From assembly GCA_031409515.1 (NCBI GenBank), contig JANNXJ010000053.1, positions 62,001 to 126,000 on the forward strand: a DNA stretch of 64,000 nucleotides, given 5' to 3'. A model generated the notes under the pieces. The model had not been told where the DNA came from, searched no databases, and saw nothing but the letters and a program-made list of their open reading frames with translations. This DNA comes from SHZI01 sp031409515. GTDB taxonomy: Bacteria; Pseudomonadota; Gammaproteobacteria; Steroidobacterales; GCA-2729495. The position numbers were made by a program, and so were the translations under genes. Positions 7,183 through 17,505 of this stretch are shown here, in pieces (the first letter of the stretch is position 1; each line of letters opens with the position of its first letter).

Positions 7183-8709
7183 CTCTTCCAGTTTGAGGAT
7201 CAGCTGACGCGCGTTGACCGGTTTCCTGAGCAGCACGACCCGGGACACGGTGTGAATGCTGGCAAGTACCGGCGAGGTATCGCCGCTCAGGATGACGGCA
7301 GGCAGGTCCCGGCCGGCAGCTGCCCGCAGCTTCTCCACAAGCTCGAGGCCATTGCGGCCATTCCCCAGCTGATAGTCGCTGATCACCACGTCGATCTCCG
7401 CGCCGTGCAGCGCGAAGAGGTCTTCGGCACCCGCGGCAGACTCGGCCACCCAGGTGGGGTAACCGTCGAGGGTCAGCAGCAGGTTCAGCGCGTCCCGGAC
7501 CGCCGCGTCGTCTTCGATCACCAGCACGGCGGGCTTCGCGAGTTCCGGCCGCTCGAGAGCGGGGCCAGGCAACGCGGTCCGGCCGGTGGCAGGCGAAGCG
7601 AGCTGCGCTGCAGGCACCAGCACCGAGAACGTGGTGCCGCGCCCCTCCTCCGACTCGACCTGCATTGTGAAACCCAGCAGCCGGCTGATCTGGCGGACGA
7701 TGGTGAGACCCAGGCCAAAGCCCCGGGGGCGATTGCCTGGAGTTGCCACCCGGTAGTACTCGTCGAACACGCGGTCGATCTCGCCCGCGGGTATGCCCAC
7801 GCCGGTGTCGCTAACCCGGATCGCAAGGGCGTCTTGCTCCCGGATGACGGTCACCGTCACGCCCCCTTCGCGGGTGTACTGCAGCGCGTTGGTCAGCAGA
7901 TTCTGCAGCAACTGCCGGAACAGGACGCGATCGGTGGCAAGACACTCGGAGGTCTCCGGGATCTCCAGCGTCAGTCCCTGGGCCCGCGCCACATCCTGGA
8001 CCTGGCTCCGGAGATCCGCCAGCACGCCGGCCAGCGGCACGAGCACCAGATTGGGCTTCAGGGCTCCGGACTCCAGCTTCGTCACATCGAGAAGCGCGTT
8101 CAGCAGGTCCGCCATGGAATCCAGTGCCGCCTGCTGGCGGGCCAGGAGATCCTGGTTGGTGCCATCCGTCAGACGCCGCGCGAGGGCCGCATTCAGCAGC
8201 TGCAGGGTCTGCAGCGGCTGGCGAAGGTCGTGGCTGGCGGTGGCCAGAAAGCGGCTCTTGGCCTGACTGGCACTGTCAGCTTCCTCCCGGGCAGCCCGAA
8301 GCGCATCAGTCAGACGGCGCCGGTCGGTGACATCGCGAACGGCGGCCAGGACAAATTCACCACCACTGTCGCCCGGTGGAGCGTGCAGGGGCGCCAGCCG
8401 GATTTCGGCGGGGAACTCGGTGCCGTCCCGGCGGCGGGCGGCCAGAGCCACCACCCGGGCCCCCATCTCCCGGACCGCCGGCTGCCGGACAAAGCCCGCA
8501 CGATAGCGCTCGTGAATGGCCCGGGCGTGATCGGGAACCAGGATCTCGATGGTCTGGCCAAGCAGTTCCACCGCGTCGTAGCCAAAGAGCGTGGTTACGG
8601 CCTCGTTCACATAAGCGATACGCCCGCCCCCATCCACGAGCAGGAACGCATCGGGGGACTGGTGAACAATGAGTTCCGCCAGCTGCCCACTGGACTGCAG
8701 GATCGCCAT
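7162..8709 (-). CDS. Hybrid sensor histidine kinase (PAS-HisKA-HATPase-REC), 515 aa
   Basis: Soluble hybrid kinase. PAS domain at about 10-125 (LIVHQSPDAFLLVDGGGRI, then GYDAVELLGQTIEILVP), HisKA with phospho-acceptor His in FLATASHDLRQPLQTLQ, HATPase with N-box (LLTNALQYT), G1 box DTGVGIP and G2 box GFGLGLTI, and a C-terminal receiver domain starting VLVIEDDAAVRDAL with acceptor Asp in VVISDYQLGNG. No membrane segments, so the signal is cytoplasmic, perhaps redox or an aromatic ligand sensed by PAS. It is divergent from a degenerate kinase and FixJ-like regulator gene, and the receiver domain may relay to that regulator. Confidence 0.92.
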   Translation of the reverse strand: MAILQSSGQLAELIVHQSPDAFLLVDGGGRIAYVNEAVTTLFGYDAVELLGQTIEILVPDHARAIHERYRAGFVRQPAVREMGARVVALAARRRDGTEFPAEIRLAPLHAPPGDSGGEFVLAAVRDVTDRRRLTDALRAAREEADSASQAKSRFLATASHDLRQPLQTLQLLNAALARRLTDGTNQDLLARQQAALDSMADLLNALLDVTKLESGALKPNLVLVPLAGVLADLRSQVQDVARAQGLTLEIPETSECLATDRVLFRQLLQNLLTNALQYTREGGVTVTVIREQDALAIRVSDTGVGIPAGEIDRVFDEYYRVATPGNRPRGFGLGLTIVRQISRLLGFTMQVESEEGRGTTFSVLVPAAQLASPATGRTALPGPALERPELAKPAVLVIEDDAAVRDALNLLLTLDGYPTWVAESAAGAEDLFALHGAEIDVVISDYQLGNGRNGLELVEKLRAAAGRDLPAVILSGDTSPVLASIHTVSRVVLLRKPVNARQLILKLEELFGAAG

Positions 8710-8766
8710 CGTAGGGGAAACTCCTTAGAGAGCAGCCGACTCCGGGGCTTTAGGATGAGGCGCAGA

Positions 8767-9381
8767 ATGCGTAACACTCATGATCAGCTGCAGCACCCGG
8801 ACTCGCAAGGGCCGGCAGTGCGCAGCCCACCGGCGGCCGACCACGACCGCCACGTGCTCAACGACCTCGCCACCGGCTTCGCCCACGACCTGAACCAGCC
8901 GCTGGCGGCGATTGCCGCCTATGCTGAGGTTGCAGCGACAATTCTGCGCCGTGACCCAGGTGCCGCCGCCCTGGCCCTGGAAATCGTGCAGGCCATTGCG
9001 CACCAGGCAGTGCGGGCGGGGGACGTCCTGGAACAGCTCCGGACCGCCGCCCGGGCGCTGCCGGAGACGGGCATGCCCCTCGATCCCAATGCGCTGGTGC
9101 GGACCGTCATGCCCTTGCTCCAGTCCCTCGCCACCCAGCAGTCCGTGGGACTGTCCGTCGAGCTCCGCACGCCAGCCCCCCCGGTCCACGCAGACGCGTC
9201 CCGCCTGCAATCGCTCCTCGTCCTGTTGTTCGCCAGCGCCCTCGATAACGTCATCCGGTTGCCTGCGGAGCGCCGGAAGGTCACGATCTCTACGGAGGAT
9301 GACGGGTGTACCGTGGAGCTCTCCGCTTCCGAGCCGGAGGGTGTCCTGTTTAAAGTCCACCTGCCCCGAACTGAGCTATAG
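8767..9381 (+). CDS. Degenerate histidine kinase / histidine phosphotransfer-like protein, 204 aa
   Basis: A HisKA-type dimerisation helix is clear: LATGFAHDLNQPLAAIAAYA, with the H-D-L-N-Q-P motif of FixL/NtrB-like kinases. The following domain has helices that could match an ATP-binding fold, but I see no DxGxG (G1) and no GxGLG (G2) box, so ATP binding looks lost. No sensor domain precedes the helix. The ATG at 8767 follows GAGG by six bases; an ATG 12 bases upstream is an alternative. It lies 15 bases before the FixJ-type regulator gene. It may act as a phosphotransfer partner or phosphatase for that regulator, with the divergent hybrid kinase as phosphate source. Confidence 0.72.
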   Translation: MRNTHDQLQHPDSQGPAVRSPPAADHDRHVLNDLATGFAHDLNQPLAAIAAYAEVAATILRRDPGAAALALEIVQAIAHQAVRAGDVLEQLRTAARALPETGMPLDPNALVRTVMPLLQSLATQQSVGLSVELRTPAPPVHADASRLQSLLVLLFASALDNVIRLPAERRKVTISTEDDGCTVELSASEPEGVLFKVHLPRTEL

Positions 9382-9396
9382 GTATCAGACAACGCC

Positions 9397-10059
9397 ATGG
9401 ACCACTCCCCAACCGCGACCCCAACCGCGAGCCCTGGCACCGCAGCGACGACCACCGTCTTTGTCGTGGACGATGACGAGGGCGTGCGCACCTCACTCAG
9501 CATCCTGCTGGACTCGGCGGGCTACCGGCCCTGCGCCTTCGCTTCCGCCGGTGACTTTCTCGCCCAGTACGATCTGGCCAGCCCCGGCTGTCTGCTGCTC
9601 GACATGCGCATGCCCGGCATGAGTGGCATGGAGCTGCTGCAGGAACTGTCCCGGCGCGGCGCATTTCTTCCGGTCATTTTTCTCACTGGCCACGGGGACG
9701 TGCCGATGGCCGTCGAGGCCATCAAATCCGGCGCCTTCGATTTTCTCCAGAAGCCTTTCAGCCCGCGGGACCTCCTCGACCATATCGCCCGGGCGCTGAC
9801 CGCTGATGCGGAAGCGCGGCACACCCTCTCGCTGACGGAAGAACTGCGCCGCCGGCACAGCACGCTGACGCCGCGGGAGAAGGAGGTCATGGACCTGATC
9901 ATTGCCGGGAACGCCAACAAGGTGATCGCCATGGACCTGGGGCTGTCGGAACGGACCGTGGAAATTCACCGGGCGCGGGTCATGGACAAGATGGCGACCC
10001 GCTCCGTGGCGCATCTGGTGCGGATGTCCCTGGCGCTGGCGCCCCCGGCTCATTCCTGA
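9397..10059 (+). CDS. FixJ-type response regulator (REC-LuxR HTH), 220 aa
   Basis: Receiver domain TVFVVDDDEGVRTSLSILL with acceptor Asp in GCLLLDMRMPGMSG and Lys in FDFLQKPFSPRDL, then a LuxR/FixJ DNA-binding domain TLTPREKEVMDLIIAGNANK and LGLSERTVEIHRARVMDKM. Such regulators, with a PAS kinase, commonly control cbb3 oxidase, denitrification or dicarboxylate genes. Here it is convergent with the cco operon and overlaps the ccoS 3' end by 80 bases, so control of the oxidase is plausible but is inference from position. Confidence 0.9.
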   Translation: MDHSPTATPTASPGTAATTTVFVVDDDEGVRTSLSILLDSAGYRPCAFASAGDFLAQYDLASPGCLLLDMRMPGMSGMELLQELSRRGAFLPVIFLTGHGDVPMAVEAIKSGAFDFLQKPFSPRDLLDHIARALTADAEARHTLSLTEELRRRHSTLTPREKEVMDLIIAGNANKVIAMDLGLSERTVEIHRARVMDKMATRSVAHLVRMSLALAPPAHS

Positions 10060-10225
10060 CCCCCGCCTCATTCCTGAGGAGCCCCGGCAGATCGTCCTCG
10101 AGGGGACTGTCAGCGGCCGCATCCAGTTCCTCGAACTGACCCGTATTGACGGCCCAGAAAAACGCCCACACGGCCAGCACGCAGAGCACCATGGCCATCG
10201 GCACCAGCGCATACAGGATGCTCAC
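9980..10225 (-). CDS. ccoS: cbb3-type cytochrome oxidase assembly protein CcoS, 81 aa
   Basis: Short membrane protein beginning with GTG: VSILYALVPMAMVLCVLAVW then AFFWAVNTGQFEELDAAA, the CcoS signature (one transmembrane helix plus the GQF-[ED]-[ED]-L motif). CcoS is needed for cofactor insertion into the oxidase. The GTG overlaps the ccoI stop by four bases (GTGA). The C-terminal tail, rich in Pro, Gly and Ser, is longer than usual and is encoded in the stretch overlapping the convergent fixJ-like gene. Confidence 0.9.
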   Translation of the reverse strand: MSILYALVPMAMVLCVLAVWAFFWAVNTGQFEELDAAADSPLEDDLPGLLRNEAGVRNEPGAPAPGTSAPDAPRSGSPSCP

Positions 10226-12324
10226 GCCCGCACCCGCCGTGCGTTGAGCACCACCAGGATGGAACTGGCCGACATCCCCAGTGCTGCCAGCCAGGGCGGC
10301 AGCCAGCCCAGCGCCGCGATGGGAATCGCCACCAGGTTGTAGGTTGCGGCCCACGCCAGGTTCTGCCCCAGTATCTGGCGGGCACGCTGGGCCACCGCCA
10401 CAGCTCGCGGGACCGCCGGCCAGGCGTTATCCAGCAGGAGCAGATCCCCCGCCGTCTGGGCCAGCGCGCTGCCCGAGCGCATCACGATGGACACGTCCGC
10501 CGCCGCCAGCACCGGCGCGTCGTTGATGCCGTCACCCACCATCAGCACCGGGGTACCCGCGGCCTGCAGCGCCGCAAGGCGCGCAACTTTGGCAGCCGGG
10601 GACAGGCGCGCCTGCCAGTGCCCAATGCCCAGCTCCCGGGCCACCCGCGCGACCGCGCCCGGGTCATCACCGCTGGCGATCTCCACGCCGAGTCCAAGCG
10701 TACGCAAAGCGTCGACCGCCGCCCGGGCCTCGGGGCGCACGGCATCATGCATGGCAAACTCGGCCAGCAGGCCTTCATCGTCGGCGAGACAGACGCCGTC
10801 GGCTGCCGGGTCGACGCCCGCGAACTCTGCGCGGCCGAGGCGGTAGCTGCGCCCGGCCACCAGGCCCTGGACACCCTGCCCTGCCGTTTCCCGGAGCTGC
10901 TCAGCCTGGATCCCAGCCTGTTCATGGCTGCGAAAGGCCAGGGCCAGCGGGTGGCTCGAGCCCCGCTCCAGGGCGGCCGCAATGGCCAGCAACGCCGCTT
11001 CGCTCTCGCCGGTCCGGGCTACGCGCGTCTGAACCTCCGGACGGCCGGTCGTCAGCGTGCCCGTCTTGTCGAGCAGAACATGGCGAACGGCCGTGAGCTG
11101 CTCCAGGGCCGTGGCACTGATCGGCAGGAGACCGAGGCGAGCCAGTGCGGTGTTCGCGGCCGCCACCACGGCGGGCCCCGCCAGCGACAAGGCGCAGGGA
11201 CAGGCGACGACGAGGACGGCAATGGTATTGGCCAGCGCCACTTCGGGGCGGATCAGCAGCCACACCACGCTGACGAGCCCCGCAATGGCCAGCACGGCCA
11301 CGGAGAACCACCGGGCCACCCGCTCGGCCAGCGTCAGCAGCTGGGGCTTCGCCTGCCGGGACCGCTCGAGGAGCCGCAGCACGGCCGCCAGCTCGGTCGC
11401 CTCCCCCGTCGCCGTGACCCGGACCCGGACGCTGTCGCCGAGGTTGATGCTGCCGCTCCGAATCGCGGCACCGACGCCCCTGCGCAGCGGTGCGGCCTCA
11501 CCGGTGAGACAGGACTCGTTGAACACCGAGTCCCCGGCCGCCAGGACGCCATCTGCTGCCACCAGGTCACCCTGATTTACCAGCAGTTCGTCACCAGGCC
11601 GGAGACTGCCCACGGGCACGGCCTGGGTGCAGCCCTCGACCACGCGCAGCGCCTTTGCGGGCAGCAACCACGCCAGGGCCTCGGTGACGGTCCCGACTTC
11701 ATGGCGCGACATCTGCTCCACGAAGCGGGCTGTCGTGAGGAAGAAGATGAACATGGTGACCGCGTCGTAGTACACCGCACCGGACGCGGCAAAGGTGTTC
11801 CAGACGCTGGCCGCCAGGGCCGCGCCGATCCCGAGACCGACGGGCACGTCCATGGCCGGCCGGCCGGCCCGCAACTGGGCCAGCGCCGCGCGAAAGATGG
11901 GCCCACCCGCATAGATGACCACGGGCAGGGTGATGAACAGGCTGCAATAGCGCAGGAAGCCGAACAGCGCGGGGTCCATGCGGAAGTCTTCGCTGGCATA
12001 GAGAGCGAAGGCCAGCATCATGACCTGCATCATCCCGAAGCCCGCCACCGCCAGGCGCTTCAGGCCGTCCCGGCGGGCCAGGGTGCGGGCGCTGGCGGCG
12101 CTGGCGCTGCCCGCCACGCTCGCCGTGTAGCCCAGTTTGCGGATTTCCCGAAGGACGACCGGAAGCGCGCCGTCCGCCGGACCTTCAACCTGGACCCGGG
12201 CCCGGGAGGTCGCGGGGTCGACCCGCACCCCGGCAAGTCCGGGCAGGAGCCGCAGGGCTGCTTCGATCTGCAGGGCACAGGCCGCGCAGCCCATGCCCCC
12301 GATCTGCAGGTCCACCGTCGACAC
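10222..12324 (-). CDS. ccoI: Copper-exporting P1B-type ATPase CcoI (FixI), 700 aa
   Basis: Heavy-metal P-type ATPase supplying copper for cbb3 oxidase. N-terminal metal-binding domain with GGMGCAACALQIE (CxxC), transmembrane region, TGEA actuator loop (CLTGEAAPLRRG), metal-binding CPC in VVACPCALSLAGP, phosphorylation motif LLDKTGTLTTGRPEV, HP motif SSHPLA and hinge MVGDGINDAPVLA. Length is normal. It lies in the ccoG-H-I-S assembly block directly after the structural ccoNOQP genes, three bases after ccoH. Confidence 0.95.
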   Translation of the reverse strand: MSTVDLQIGGMGCAACALQIEAALRLLPGLAGVRVDPATSRARVQVEGPADGALPVVLREIRKLGYTASVAGSASAASARTLARRDGLKRLAVAGFGMMQVMMLAFALYASEDFRMDPALFGFLRYCSLFITLPVVIYAGGPIFRAALAQLRAGRPAMDVPVGLGIGAALAASVWNTFAASGAVYYDAVTMFIFFLTTARFVEQMSRHEVGTVTEALAWLLPAKALRVVEGCTQAVPVGSLRPGDELLVNQGDLVAADGVLAAGDSVFNESCLTGEAAPLRRGVGAAIRSGSINLGDSVRVRVTATGEATELAAVLRLLERSRQAKPQLLTLAERVARWFSVAVLAIAGLVSVVWLLIRPEVALANTIAVLVVACPCALSLAGPAVVAAANTALARLGLLPISATALEQLTAVRHVLLDKTGTLTTGRPEVQTRVARTGESEAALLAIAAALERGSSHPLALAFRSHEQAGIQAEQLRETAGQGVQGLVAGRSYRLGRAEFAGVDPAADGVCLADDEGLLAEFAMHDAVRPEARAAVDALRTLGLGVEIASGDDPGAVARVARELGIGHWQARLSPAAKVARLAALQAAGTPVLMVGDGINDAPVLAAADVSIVMRSGSALAQTAGDLLLLDNAWPAVPRAVAVAQRARQILGQNLAWAATYNLVAIPIAALGWLPPWLAALGMSASSILVVLNARRVRA

Positions 12325-12327
12325 GGA

Positions 12328-12502
12328 TCAGCCGCCGGGTGCGTGGGCCGCTGGTGGCGCAGTGATCCGCTCGCTGTGCACCTCGGGATCCGGCTTCAGG
12401 AAGGTCATGGCCACCATCAGCCCACCGCCAATCATGGACACCAGGGGCAGGAACACGACCAGCCACATGAGCGGCACGCGATACCAGCGGGTGGGATCCT
12501 CT

Positions 12503-12519
<17 letters not shown>
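12328..12519 (-). CDS. Short FixH/CcoH-like membrane protein, 63 aa
   Basis: One transmembrane helix: WYRVPLMWLVVFLPLVSMIG followed by a short tail. It occupies the ccoH position between ccoG and ccoI. FixH proteins are usually about 150 residues with a periplasmic domain; only the membrane anchor is present here, so the name rests on position and the helix. GGAGG lies six bases before the second of two adjacent ATG codons. It overlaps the ccoG 3' end by 17 bases. Confidence 0.68.
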
Positions 12520-13908
<1,389 letters not shown>

Positions 13909-13912
<4 letters not shown>

Positions 13913-14220
13913 TTCTCGTCACCATCAGTCTGTGGACTGCACGTCAGCAGGACGGTCAGCACGCCAGCCACGACAGCGATCAGCCAGAACAGGAAGAAAC
14001 CCAACGTGTAGATGCCAGTCGGGGTGAGCCACCAGGGCGCCGCACCCGGTTCCCCGCCCTCGACGCCGTCGATGATCAGCTGGGGATCGAGCCCGGCGAA
14101 GGCCAGCAGCGTGCCGAGGCACGCGGCCAGAAAGGACGACCAGCCTACGGCAGCCGTCACCCGCAGGTGCGGTGGCCAGCGGCGGGCCGCCGGATACTCA
14201 TCCTCCGTCCGCGGGTCCAC
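13909..14220 (-). CDS. Small membrane protein in cco cluster, 103 aa
   Basis: Not a named family to me. Two predicted transmembrane helices (VGWSSFLAACLGTLLAFAGL and IYTLGFFLFWLIAVVAGVL) separated by a hydrophilic loop DGVEGGEPGAAPWW. It overlaps ccoP by 23 bases and ccoG by four, so it is translated with the operon. The position between ccoP and ccoG suggests an assembly or stability factor for the cbb3 complex; no motif supports a specific task. Confidence 0.75.
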
Positions 14221-15121
14221 TGCTGCTACCTCCGGGAGTTGGCGCTCCCAGGCTCAGGACATAGGCTGCCATCAGGCGCACCCGGTCCTTGCCGAGCAGC
14301 GCTTCGTGCGCCGGCATCTGGCCCTGCCGGCCAGCCGTGATGGACGTGCGGAGGGTTGCGGCGTCGCCGCCGTAGAGCCAGACGTCGTCGGCCAGGCTCG
14401 GGGCGCCCAGCACCGGATTGCCCTGGGCATCGGCGCCGTGGCAAGCCACACAGAAGGTGGCGTATCGGGCGGCACCAGCCTGCACCAGCGCAGGGTTGGA
14501 GGCTACACCGCTCAGGCTCTGCACGTAGGCCGCGACCTCCTCAACGCCGGCGTCACCGAATACCGGCCCCCAGCCGGGCATCACGCCCATGCGGCCAGTG
14601 CCAATCGTCGTCAGCAGCGTCTGCGGCGCGTTGCCGTAGAGCCAGTCGTTATCGGTCAGGTTGGGGAAGCCCAGCGCCCCCCGGGCATCCGAGCCGTGGC
14701 AGCCGGCACAACCGTTGGCAAACAGGCTGCGGGCCTCGCCCATCGCATCGGGATCCTGGGACAGCTGCTCCAGGGACAGGGTGGCGAACCGCGCATAGCG
14801 GGGCGCCTGCACGGCCCTGGCGGCCTGCACCTCCGCCGCGTGCTGGCGCTGCTGGGTCCAGCCCAGGGCGCCCTTGAGGCTGCCGAGACCGGGATAGAAA
14901 ACCAGGTAGCCCAGTCCCCACACGGTGGTCAGGACAAACAGCCAGAACCACCACCGCGGGAGCGGATTATTGAACTCGGTCAGGTCACCGTCCCACACGT
15001 GGGTCGTACTGTTGCCGGCTTCACCGGTGGCGGCCTTGCCATTGGCGAAGAGCAGCCACATGGCGCCCGCCACATTGGCCAGTACCAGGATGATGATGAA
15101 CCAGCTCCAGCCACTCGTCAT
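14198..15121 (-). CDS. ccoP: cbb3-type cytochrome c oxidase subunit III CcoP, 307 aa
   Basis: Membrane-anchored dihaem cytochrome c that passes electrons to CcoO/CcoN. Two N-terminal transmembrane helices, the conserved HVWDGDLTEFNNPLPRWWFW segment, then two haem-c motifs CAGCH and CVACH, with Met ligands in GVMPGWG and GQMPAHE. Start overlaps ccoQ stop (ATGA). Confidence 0.96.
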   Translation of the reverse strand: MTSGWSWFIIILVLANVAGAMWLLFANGKAATGEAGNSTTHVWDGDLTEFNNPLPRWWFWLFVLTTVWGLGYLVFYPGLGSLKGALGWTQQRQHAAEVQAARAVQAPRYARFATLSLEQLSQDPDAMGEARSLFANGCAGCHGSDARGALGFPNLTDNDWLYGNAPQTLLTTIGTGRMGVMPGWGPVFGDAGVEEVAAYVQSLSGVASNPALVQAGAARYATFCVACHGADAQGNPVLGAPSLADDVWLYGGDAATLRTSITAGRQGQMPAHEALLGKDRVRLMAAYVLSLGAPTPGGSSSGPADGG

Positions 15122-15291
15122 GGGCGCGTCTCCGGTGAGTCATCCTCTTCCAGCGGGAGCTGGGCGGCTGACCTGAATGCTTCCTGGGGGCGCTTGCCGT
15201 AGGCCCAGAGCACCACCGCCACGAAGGCCAGCAGGGCGAAAACGGTGGACACGCCGCGAACCAGGCCCATGTCGATCACAGCGGACTCCAT
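15118..15291 (-). CDS. ccoQ: cbb3-type cytochrome c oxidase subunit CcoQ, 57 aa
   Basis: Small single-helix subunit read on the minus strand: MESAVIDMGLVRGVSTVFAL, then a helix LLAFVAVVLWAYGKR and a short acidic tail EEDDSPETRP. Size, helix and position between ccoO and ccoP identify it. The ATG overlaps the ccoO stop by one base (TGATG), and its own stop overlaps the ccoP start by four. CcoQ stabilises the CcoP-CcoNO interaction. Confidence 0.9.
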   Translation of the reverse strand: MESAVIDMGLVRGVSTVFALLAFVAVVLWAYGKRPQEAFRSAAQLPLEEDDSPETRP

Positions 15292-15905
15292 CACGGTGCA
15301 TCCCAGGTGCGCGAGGCCTTGCCCAGCAGCTGGAGGTAGGCCACCAGCACATCCATTTCCGTCTTGTCCTTCACGGCCTCGCTGGCGCCCGCAATGTCCT
15401 CATCGGTGTAGGGCACGCCGGCAAAGCGCAGCGCCTGCATCTTGCGGGGGGTCAGGTTGTCGTCAACGACGTTCTTGTTGAGCCAGGGGAAGCCGGGCAT
15501 GTTGGACTCGGGGACCAGGTCCCGCGGGTTCGCGAGATGGATGCGATGCCACTCGTCGTTGTAGCGGCCGCCCACCCGGGCCAGGTCGGGACCGGTACGC
15601 TTGGAGCCGAACTGGAAGGGGTGGTCGTAGACGGACTCCCCCGCCACCGAGTAGTGGCCGTAGCGCTCCGTCTCGGAGAGCAGCGGGCGAACCATCTGGG
15701 AATGGCAGTTGTAGCATCCCTCCCGGATATAGATGTCCCGGCCCTCCAGCTCCGCCGCGGTGTAGGGCAATACACCGGTTGCCGGTGTCGTGGTTTCCGT
15801 CGCGAAGTACAGGGGCACGATCTCCACGAGTCCCGCCACGCTGATGACCAGCGCCGTGAGGACCGCGAGGAGCCCAAGGTTGCGTTCGATGGCGTCGTGT
15901 TTCAT
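15291..15905 (-). CDS. ccoO: cbb3-type cytochrome c oxidase subunit II CcoO, 204 aa
   Basis: Monohaem membrane cytochrome c: one N-terminal helix (LLAVLTALVISVAGLVEIVP), haem motif CYNCH in REGCYNCHSQMVRPL, then the invariant RYGHYSVAGESVYDHPFQFG and GPDLARVGGRY segments. The ATG starting MKHDAIERNLG is chosen over an upstream alternative because it gives the canonical N-terminus and lies 10 bases after the ccoN stop. Confidence 0.96.
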   Translation of the reverse strand: MKHDAIERNLGLLAVLTALVISVAGLVEIVPLYFATETTTPATGVLPYTAAELEGRDIYIREGCYNCHSQMVRPLLSETERYGHYSVAGESVYDHPFQFGSKRTGPDLARVGGRYNDEWHRIHLANPRDLVPESNMPGFPWLNKNVVDDNLTPRKMQALRFAGVPYTDEDIAGASEAVKDKTEMDVLVAYLQLLGKASRTWDAP

Positions 15906-15915
15906 AGGGGGGACC

Positions 15916-17373
15916 TCAGGCGGCCTGAGTGGCAAGTTGGGTGGCAGGTTGCGCAGCAGGCGGCGGAATCACCACATCGATGACGGCGGCGGGCCGGGTC
16001 ACCGTGCGGTAGACATTCCAGACCATGACCAGCATCCCCACCATGATGAGTACGCCGCCCAGGAAGCGAATGGCATAGAAGGGATAGGTGGAATTAAGGG
16101 ACTCCACGAAGCTGTAGGTCAGCGTGCCGTCCGCATTGGTCGCCCGCCACATCAGGCCCTGCATCACCCCGGCGATCCACATGGCCGCCACATACAGGAC
16201 GATGCCGATGGTCATGACCCAGAAGTGCAGGTCGATGGCCTTGACGCTGAACATCTCCTTGCGGCCGTAGAGCCGGGGAATGAGGATGTACATCGAGCCG
16301 ATGGAGACCATGGCCACCCAGCCCAGGGCGCCGGAATGCACATGACCGATCGTCCAGTCGGTGTAGTGGGACAGCGCGTTGACCGTGCGGATCGACATCA
16401 TCGGACCTTCGAAGGTCGACATGCCGTAGAAGGACAGGGACACGATCAGAAACTTCAGGATCGGATCGGTCCGGAGTTTTCCCCAGGCGCCGGATAGCGT
16501 CATGATCCCGTTGATCATCCCGCCCCAGGACGGCGCAATCAGCATGAGGGAGAAGACCATGCCCAGTGACTGGGCCCAGTCCGGGAGCGAGGTGTAATGG
16601 AGGTGGTGGGGACCCGCCCACATGTAGATCGAGATGAGGGCCCAGAAGTGCACCACTGACAAGCGGTAGGAATAGACGGGGCGCCCGGCCTGTTTCGGTA
16701 CGAAGTAGTACATCATCCCGAGGAAGCCCGCCGTCAGGAAGAAGCCGACGGCATTGTGGCCATACCACCACTGGACCATGGCATCCACCGTGCCCGCATA
16801 CAGGGAGTAGGACTTGGTCATGCTCACCGGCACCGCCGCGCTGTTGACGATGTGGAGCACGGCAATCGTGATGATGTAGGCGGCGAAGAACCAGTTGGCG
16901 ACGTAGATGTGGGCAATCCGCCGCTGCATGATGGTACCGAAGAACACGACTCCGTAAACCACCCAGACGACCGCAATCAGCAGGTCGATAGGCCATTCGA
17001 GCTCCGCGTACTCCTTGCCTGACGTCATCCCGAGCGGCAGGGAGATCGCAGCCAGCAGGATGATCAGCTGCCAGCCCCAGAAGGTGAACCCAGCGAGCCG
17101 GTCGCTGAACAGACGCACATGGCAGGTCCGCTGGACGATGTAGTAGGACGACGCAAACAGGGCCGACCCGCCGAAGGCGAAGATCACTGCATTCGTGTGC
17201 AGGGGCCGGAGGCGGCTGAACGTCAGCCAGGGAATGTCGAAGTTCAGGGCGGGCCAGAGCAGCTGGGCGGCCAGCAGGGTGCCGACCAGCATGCCGACGA
17301 CGCCCCATACCACGGTCATCAGCGCAAACTGGCGGACGACCCGGTCGTTGTAGATCTGGTTGGTTGCAGCCAC
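15916..17373 (-). CDS. ccoN: cbb3-type cytochrome c oxidase subunit I CcoN, 485 aa
   Basis: Catalytic haem-copper subunit with 12 transmembrane helices, binding haem b, haem b3 and CuB. Seen: LRPLHTNAVIFAFGG (low-spin haem His), WWYGHNAVGFFLTAGFLGMMYYFVP (CuB His and the cross-linked Tyr region), AGPHHLHYTSLPDW, and HYTDWTIGHVHSGALGW. The GTG start gives VAATNQIYNDRVVRQFA, follows GGAG by six bases and yields a normal length. It heads the leftward cco operon, divergent from a Rieske oxygenase across 132 bases; I found no FNR-type TTGAT-N4-ATCAA box there. Confidence 0.96.
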   Translation of the reverse strand: MAATNQIYNDRVVRQFALMTVVWGVVGMLVGTLLAAQLLWPALNFDIPWLTFSRLRPLHTNAVIFAFGGSALFASSYYIVQRTCHVRLFSDRLAGFTFWGWQLIILLAAISLPLGMTSGKEYAELEWPIDLLIAVVWVVYGVVFFGTIMQRRIAHIYVANWFFAAYIITIAVLHIVNSAAVPVSMTKSYSLYAGTVDAMVQWWYGHNAVGFFLTAGFLGMMYYFVPKQAGRPVYSYRLSVVHFWALISIYMWAGPHHLHYTSLPDWAQSLGMVFSLMLIAPSWGGMINGIMTLSGAWGKLRTDPILKFLIVSLSFYGMSTFEGPMMSIRTVNALSHYTDWTIGHVHSGALGWVAMVSIGSMYILIPRLYGRKEMFSVKAIDLHFWVMTIGIVLYVAAMWIAGVMQGLMWRATNADGTLTYSFVESLNSTYPFYAIRFLGGVLIMVGMLVMVWNVYRTVTRPAAVIDVVIPPPAAQPATQLATQAA

Positions 17374-17505
17374 TGTCCACTCCCGCGCCTTAGGCAGTGC
17401 GCACCCTACCTGCGGGAGCGCGCGGTCGGTATAGGTAGTTTCGCGGACTGTTTCGGGGCAGGGATTTCCCGAAGACTCGGGCCTCCACTCAGGGAGACGT
17501 TTTCG

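Noticed and set aside
7252..8754. Upstream extension of the degenerate kinase frame across the hybrid kinase gene
   Set aside because: The part before 8755 is antisense to a clear PAS-kinase gene and has no start or domain support.
17374..17505. FNR/Anr box in front of ccoN
   Set aside because: No TTGAT-N4-ATCAA or close variant is present in the 132-base gap.
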